DNA from: AC-37 sp034663685
GTDB taxonomy: Bacteria > Actinomycetota > Thermoleophilia > Solirubrobacterales > Thermoleophilaceae
Direction of reading: 5' to 3'
Length of the DNA: 35,232 nt
Assembly (NCBI GenBank): GCA_034663685.1
Contig: JAXDJC010000218.1
Span: 1 to 35,232 of the forward strand
The notes below the pieces were generated by a model. That model ran no database searches and was not told the origin of the DNA. It worked only from the letters and a program-made list of their open reading frames with translations. Below, in pieces: positions 31,432-35,232 of the stretch. Each line of letters begins with the position of its first letter. Positions within the stretch are counted from its first letter, which is position 1. The translations under genes were made by a program, and so were the position numbers.

Positions 31432-32061
31432 ATGCCGGTCGCTTTCAAAGAATGGGCAGTTACGGTGCGCGCCCTCGCGGAGGGCGAGCAGCTCGTGACC
31501 CTGCGCAAGGGCGGAATCCGCGAGGAGAACCGTCATTTCGAGATCGAGCACGACCGCTTCTTCCTCTACCCGACGTTCGACCACCAGCAGGGACAGCACG
31601 TGCGCGAGTCGCACCGCACCGAGCTGGGGCGAGCACTGGAGGAGGGCGTGTGGACCGATGGCGAGCCGTCGGCCAGCGCGTTCATCAACGAGGGCGGGAT
31701 CCCGCAGCCCGACCGGGTGCGCATCCGCGCCTGGGCCGAGGTGGCGGCCAGCTACCTGATCACGGACCCGCGCTGCGTGGAGGCGCTCCGCCCGTACTAC
31801 GTCTGGACGCCGGACTACGCCGAGAAGCGGCTCGCCTGGAAGCGCCGCCACCCGCTCCACGTGATGCTGCTGCGCACCTACCGCATCCCGCGCCCCGTCA
31901 CGGTCAAGGTGCGCGACGAGTACCTCGGCTGCCGCTCCTGGCTGGAGCTCCAGCGCGACCTCCCGTTCGAGGGCACGCCCGTGCTCTCCGACGAGGAGTT
32001 CGACCGCGCGGCCGAGCAGATCGAGGCGATCGCCTCGGACGCAGTGCCGGTCCTGGCATAG
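31432..32061 (+). CDS. DUF1802-family protein
   Basis: A 209-aa protein of a family without known function. The start MPVAFKEWAVTVRALAEGEQ and the block LRKGGIREENRHFEIEHDRF with LYPTFDHQ are typical of DUF1802. The rest is helical with WAEVAASYLITD and RRHPLHVMLLRTYR. No signal peptide. The ATG at 31432 fits the family start; the open frame upstream to 31222 runs through the ECF42 promoter and is not used. It is divergent from the sigma operon and 40 nt upstream of the acylase gene. Confidence 0.75.
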   Translation: MPVAFKEWAVTVRALAEGEQLVTLRKGGIREENRHFEIEHDRFFLYPTFDHQQGQHVRESHRTELGRALEEGVWTDGEPSASAFINEGGIPQPDRVRIRAWAEVAASYLITDPRCVEALRPYYVWTPDYAEKRLAWKRRHPLHVMLLRTYRIPRPVTVKVRDEYLGCRSWLELQRDLPFEGTPVLSDEEFDRAAEQIEAIASDAVPVLA

Positions 32062-32087
32062 CCGGCCAGCCCGCCATCGCGGGGGTG

Positions 32088-32093
32088 TAACGT
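32088..32093 (+). promoter_or_regulatory. Candidate -10 box of the acylase gene
   Basis: TAACGT, exactly 7 nt before GTG 32101. No Shine-Dalgarno sequence is visible, which again fits a leaderless transcript. Confidence 0.45.
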
Positions 32094-32100
32094 CCCTGCC

Positions 32101-34833
32101 GTGGAGAGACTCGCGCGCGGGATCGTCCTGGCGGCGGTCGCCGCGGCCCTGGCGCTCGCGGCACCGGCCCTTGCGGCGCCCGATGCCCAGCCGTACCAGA
32201 CCAACGACGGCAAGGGGTTCCGCAACGTCCTGCCGCCCGGCTCGAACGGCCTCGTCAACGGGCCGCAGCTGCTCCAGTACGAGCTGGACCAGACCTCCCG
32301 CCCCCCGCACAGCAACGACCAGCTCGGGATGTACGGCGACCTGGTCTACGCCACGCCCGGGCTCACCCTGGCCGACCTGCCCAAGTACTTCAAGGACGCG
32401 AGCTTCGGCGTAAAGCCCGACGACATCGCAAGCACCATCAGCCCGCGCGACGACGTGACGATCGTGCGCGACAAGGGCTTCGGCGTGCCGCACGTGTACG
32501 GGCAGACGCGCGCGGGAGCGATGTTCGGGCTCGGCTACGTGGCCGCCCAGGACCGCCTCTTCTTCATCGACGTGCTGCGCCACCTGGGCCGCGGCCAGCT
32601 CTCCTCGTTCGCGGGCGGGTCCGAGGGCAACCGGGCCACGGAGGCCGACCAGTGGGCGATCGCGCCATACACCGAGGCCGACCTCCAGAAGCAGGTGGAC
32701 CAGCTTCCGCAGCTCTACGGCGCGCAGGGCCAGACGATCGTGGACGACGGGATCAACTACGTCGCCGGGATCAACAAGTACATCGACGAGGCCAAGCTCG
32801 ACCCGTCGAAGATGCCGGGCGAGTACGCGGCGATCAACAAGCCCGACGGCCCGGACGCCTGGAAGATGACCGACGTGATCGCCACGGCGTCGCTCGTGGG
32901 CGGGATCTTCGGCAAGGGCGGCGGCGGCGAGGTGCGCTCGGCGGAGTTCCTCCAGGAGATGCAGAAGCGCCTCGGCGGCGCGCGCGGCAAGGGCGCGTGG
33001 AGCGACTTCCGCTCGCAGAACGACCCGGAGGCCCCCACCACCGCGCGCGGCAAGCGCTTCCCGTACGAGGTGGTGCCCAAGAAGCGGGCCGCGGGCAGCC
33101 TGGCGCTGCCGGACGTGGGCTCGGTGAAGTACCACCAGGTTCGCCCCGGAAGCTCGTCGTCGGGGGGTGCATTCGGCTCGCTCGGCTTCAAGCGCAGCTG
33201 CAGGCCCGGGTCGGTCGTGTGCCTGCCAAGCGAGATGTCGAACGCGCTGGTGGTCTCCGGCCGCGAGTCCCAGTCGGGGCACCCGGTCGCCGTGTTCGGC
33301 CCGCAGACGGGCTACTTCGCGCCGCAGATCCTCATGGAGGAGGACGTGCACGCGCCGGGCATCGACGCGCGTGGCGCGGCCTTCCCGGGGGTGAATCAGT
33401 ACGTGGAGCTCGGTCGCGGCCGCGACTACGCCTGGAGCGCCACCTCGGCCGGCCAGGACATCGTGGACACGTTCGCGCTGCCGCTCTGCAACGCCGACGG
33501 CTCGAAGGCCACGCTCCAGTCCGACCATTACTCCTACCGCGGTCAGTGCCGCCAGATCGAGTCGCTCGACGTGACCAACAGCTGGACCCCGAGCGCGGCC
33601 GACCAGACCGCGCCCGGCAGCGAAACGATGCACGCCGAGCGCACCCAGCTCGGGCTGGTGGCGGCGCGGGCCACGATCAAGGGCACGCCGGTCGTCTACA
33701 CCAAGCTGCGCTCCACCTACATGCACGAGGTCGACTCCGCGCTCGGCTTCATCGACTTCAACGACCCGTCGAAGATGGCCGACGCCAAGGCCTTCCAGAA
33801 GGCCGCGAACAAGATCGGCTACACGTTCAACTGGCTCTACGCCGACGACAAGCACGTCGCGTACTTCAACTCCGGGGCCAACCCCGTGCGCGGCAAGAAC
33901 ACGGACCCGAACTTCCCGGTGTGGGGCACGAAGAAGAGCTTCGAGTGGCAGCACTACGACCCGGCCAAGCTGACCGCCGACCTCACCCCGTTCTCCCAGC
34001 ACCCGCAGGCGATCGACCAGAGCTACCTCACGAGCTGGAACAACAAGCAGGCGCCGGGCTACAGCGCCTCCGACAACAAGTGGAGCTACTCGCCGGTCTT
34101 CCGCTCCCAGTCGCTGGACGACCGCATCACGCGCGACATCGCCGGGCCGAAGAAGCTCACGCTGGTGGGGCTGGTCAACGACATGGAGGACGCCGGCACG
34201 GTGGATCTGCGCGGGACCAAGGACCTGCCGCTGGCGCTCAGGGTCCTCGGCAGCCAGAAGGACCCGGCGCTCGCCGCCGCGATCAAGACCCTCAAGGCGT
34301 GGGTGGCGACCGGGGCGCACCGCCGCGACCGCGACCACAACGGGGTGTACGAGGACACGGTCGCGGTGCGGATCATGGACGCCTGGTTCCCGCTCTGGGC
34401 GAAGGGCGAGTTCGGCCCCACGCTGGGCGGCAGCGGCTTCGACATCCTGAACTCGATCAACGAGGTGGACAACCAGCCGCACAACCACGGCGACCACCTC
34501 GGCTCCGCGTACGACGACTCCTGGTACGGCTACTTCAACAAGGACCTGCGCCAGGTGCTCGGGATGAAGGTGCGCGGCCGCTACTCGCGCACGTATTGCG
34601 GGAGGGGCTCGCTGGCGAAGTGCCGGGCGATGCTGGCCTCCACCCTCGCCCAGGCGATCGCGAAGACGCCGCAGCAGGTGTACGCGGGCGACCCGGCCTG
34701 CACGGACGGCGACCAGTGGTGCTGGGACGCCGTGCGCCAGCGCCCGCTGGGAGCGGTCTCGCAGCCGCTGATCCACTGGATCAACCGCCCGACGTTCCAG
34801 CAGGCGGTGGAGATCCAGGGCCGCGCGCGGTAG
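32101..34833 (+). CDS. Secreted penicillin-acylase-family Ntn hydrolase
   Basis: A 910-aa exported hydrolase. The signal peptide is about 1-26 (LARGIVLAAVAAALALAAPA). The alpha chain has VTIVRDKGFGVPHVYGQT and LGYVAAQDRLFFIDVLRH. The beta-chain nucleophile is probably Ser380 in EMSNALVVSG, exposed by self-cleavage as in penicillin acylases, with FGPQTGYFAPQ after it. A long spacer (about 270-380) precedes it, and NPVRGKNTDPNFPVWG matches the family. A DRDHNGVYED stretch near 745 resembles a calcium loop. Substrates of the family are penicillins, cephalosporins and acyl-homoserine lactones; the natural one here is unknown. The GTG start gives the full signal peptide. Confidence 0.88.
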   Translation: MERLARGIVLAAVAAALALAAPALAAPDAQPYQTNDGKGFRNVLPPGSNGLVNGPQLLQYELDQTSRPPHSNDQLGMYGDLVYATPGLTLADLPKYFKDASFGVKPDDIASTISPRDDVTIVRDKGFGVPHVYGQTRAGAMFGLGYVAAQDRLFFIDVLRHLGRGQLSSFAGGSEGNRATEADQWAIAPYTEADLQKQVDQLPQLYGAQGQTIVDDGINYVAGINKYIDEAKLDPSKMPGEYAAINKPDGPDAWKMTDVIATASLVGGIFGKGGGGEVRSAEFLQEMQKRLGGARGKGAWSDFRSQNDPEAPTTARGKRFPYEVVPKKRAAGSLALPDVGSVKYHQVRPGSSSSGGAFGSLGFKRSCRPGSVVCLPSEMSNALVVSGRESQSGHPVAVFGPQTGYFAPQILMEEDVHAPGIDARGAAFPGVNQYVELGRGRDYAWSATSAGQDIVDTFALPLCNADGSKATLQSDHYSYRGQCRQIESLDVTNSWTPSAADQTAPGSETMHAERTQLGLVAARATIKGTPVVYTKLRSTYMHEVDSALGFIDFNDPSKMADAKAFQKAANKIGYTFNWLYADDKHVAYFNSGANPVRGKNTDPNFPVWGTKKSFEWQHYDPAKLTADLTPFSQHPQAIDQSYLTSWNNKQAPGYSASDNKWSYSPVFRSQSLDDRITRDIAGPKKLTLVGLVNDMEDAGTVDLRGTKDLPLALRVLGSQKDPALAAAIKTLKAWVATGAHRRDRDHNGVYEDTVAVRIMDAWFPLWAKGEFGPTLGGSGFDILNSINEVDNQPHNHGDHLGSAYDDSWYGYFNKDLRQVLGMKVRGRYSRTYCGRGSLAKCRAMLASTLAQAIAKTPQQVYAGDPACTDGDQWCWDAVRQRPLGAVSQPLIHWINRPTFQQAVEIQGRAR

Positions 34834-34936
34834 GCGCCGGCCGCGGCTCCGGACCCCGCTCGTAACTCGCCTGTAACCGGGTTGGCGCTCTTTCGGCACT
34901 CCACGGTCTTGAGCCGTCACGAGAACGGCGGCATTA

Positions 34937-34999
34937 ATGGGGAATGGACGAACCCCTGTCAATCAGTGGACCTATAGGACCTCAATCGACACCGGTTGA
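34937..34999 (+). other. Possible 20-codon leader ORF overlapping the AbiEi-like gene start
   Basis: ATG 34937 to TGA 34999 encodes MGNGRTPVNQWTYRTSIDTG, in a different frame from the AbiEi-like gene starting at 34944. No ribosome site is evident. It may be chance, but it spans the repeat exactly and would interfere with the main start if translated. Confidence 0.15.
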
Positions 35000-35232
35000 G
35001 CGGGAGCGGCGGATCGCGGAGATAGCCCACGATCAGTGGACCATGATCACGCTTCCCCAGCTGCAGTCCGTCGGGCTGACCACGAGCGCTGTGACCAAAC
35101 GGGTGGCGGCCGGGCGCCTGCACCGCCGCCACCGCGGCGTCTACTCCGTCGGGCACGACATCACGCCGTGGCAGGGGCACTTCATGGCCGCGGTGCTCGC
35201 GTGCGGCGAGGGCGCGGTCGCGTCGCATGAGG
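34944..35232 (+). CDS. AbiEi-like (DUF559-type) protein, 5' part
   Basis: Partial protein of at least 96 aa running off the window. Residues from about 19 on (RERRIAEIAHDQWTMITLPQ, then LQSVGLTTSAVTKRVAAGRL, HRRHRGVYSVGH and MAAVLACGEGAVASH) match the AbiEi antitoxin N-terminal winged-helix domain plus the start of a DUF559-like domain found in many actinobacterial proteins. It may be a DNA-binding regulator or a nuclease-like member; no toxin gene is visible. ATG 34944 is the only standard start before the domain, after an in-frame TAA at 34935. The first 18 codons lie in the palindromic repeat. Confidence 0.7.
   Translation, partial: MDEPLSISGPIGPQSTPVERERRIAEIAHDQWTMITLPQLQSVGLTTSAVTKRVAAGRLHRRHRGVYSVGHDITPWQGHFMAAVLACGEGAVASHE
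34949..35000 (+). repeat. Palindromic repeat, copy 3, at the start of the AbiEi-like gene
   Basis: 34949-34995 shares its 12-nt ends CGAACCCCTGTC and AATCGACACCGG and its total length with 9115-9161. 34958-35000 matches the reverse complement of 9166-9208 at 38 of 43 positions. A central CCTATAGG is a perfect palindrome. Here the repeat falls inside an open frame. The short motif ATCAGTGGACC at 34962 recurs at 35032. Confidence 0.8.

Noticed and set aside
31426..34962. 1178-codon open frame on the minus strand, antisense to the acylase gene
   Set aside because: High GC at third positions removes stop codons from the opposite frame. The translation is low-complexity Arg/Ala/Leu/Val without domains, and the plus strand encodes a clear penicillin-acylase protein with signal peptide.
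34959..35228. 89-codon minus-strand frame ending in the repeat
   Set aside because: Antisense to a well-matched AbiEi-like domain on the plus strand; Arg-rich and without features.
1..35232. tRNA, rRNA, insertion sequences, phage genes, replication origin
   Set aside because: None recognised on reading both strands; no transposase, integrase or cloverleaf pattern seen. Short RNAs cannot be excluded without a covariance-model search.

Overview
The window is a gene-dense stretch of very GC-rich chromosome. Starts are a mix of ATG, GTG and TTG, and many adjacent genes share 4-nt stop/start overlaps. Gene content (a GuaB3-type IMP dehydrogenase relative, a zinc ribbon-kinase-AAA/TPR-cyclase protein of 1463 aa, an ECF42 sigma factor with its DGPF partner, a Flp-like pilin, an AbiEi/DUF559-type protein) points to an actinobacterium, most likely Thermoleophilia (Solirubrobacterales or a relative). 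That placement is inference from style and content; no rRNA or tRNA gene was found to anchor it.

Layout. 1-3878 (minus): LysM protein, D,D-carboxypeptidase and a PfkB-type sugar-phosphate kinase form a tight operon, followed by guaB3, which runs off the left edge. 3960-8351 (minus): the giant sensor/regulator, divergent from a methyltransferase (8401-9099, plus). 9100-9311: convergent intergenic region with two copies of a palindromic repeat and a 15-bp-arm GC hairpin. 9312-14097 (minus): pyrF, an HU-family protein with phased A-tracts upstream, then a translationally coupled operon roadblock - 86-aa protein - tldD - pmbA. 14119-14259: a 46-aa membrane protein. 14256-17749 (minus): ssb-like, murI, rph, rdgB and a cation diffusion facilitator, the last four coupled or nearly so. 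17968-18198: pilin-like protein. 18369-20966 (plus): glycosyltransferase, a coiled-coil protein and a zinc-ribbon/TM/SPOR protein. 20953-23468: HDAC-like deacetylase and L-aspartate oxidase (nadB), divergent from a 20-bp region. 23622-24627: a conserved-looking Cys/His protein and a secreted protein. 24708-29711 (plus): DJ-1/PfpI protein, hydantoinase A, hydantoinase B and a beta-hydroxyacid dehydrogenase, a compact catabolic-looking operon. 29704-31232 (minus): ECF42 sigma factor and DGPF protein with a candidate self-recognised promoter. 31432-34833 (plus): DUF1802 protein and a secreted penicillin-acylase-family hydrolase. 34944-35232: 5' part of an AbiEi-like protein whose first codons lie in the same palindromic repeat seen at 9115-9208.

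Most of the window is housekeeping (purine/pyrimidine and NAD metabolism, RNA processing, cell wall) mixed with regulators. The points most worth a second look are the repeat that is intergenic at one site and apparently coding at another, the kinase/cyclase protein with substitutions in two catalytic motifs, the ECF42 promoter match, phased A-tracts before the HU gene, a recurrent -10 box 6-8 nt before start codons (leaderless transcription), and a pair of adjacent genes sharing Pro/Ala modules. No insertion sequence, CRISPR array, tRNA or rRNA was recognised.
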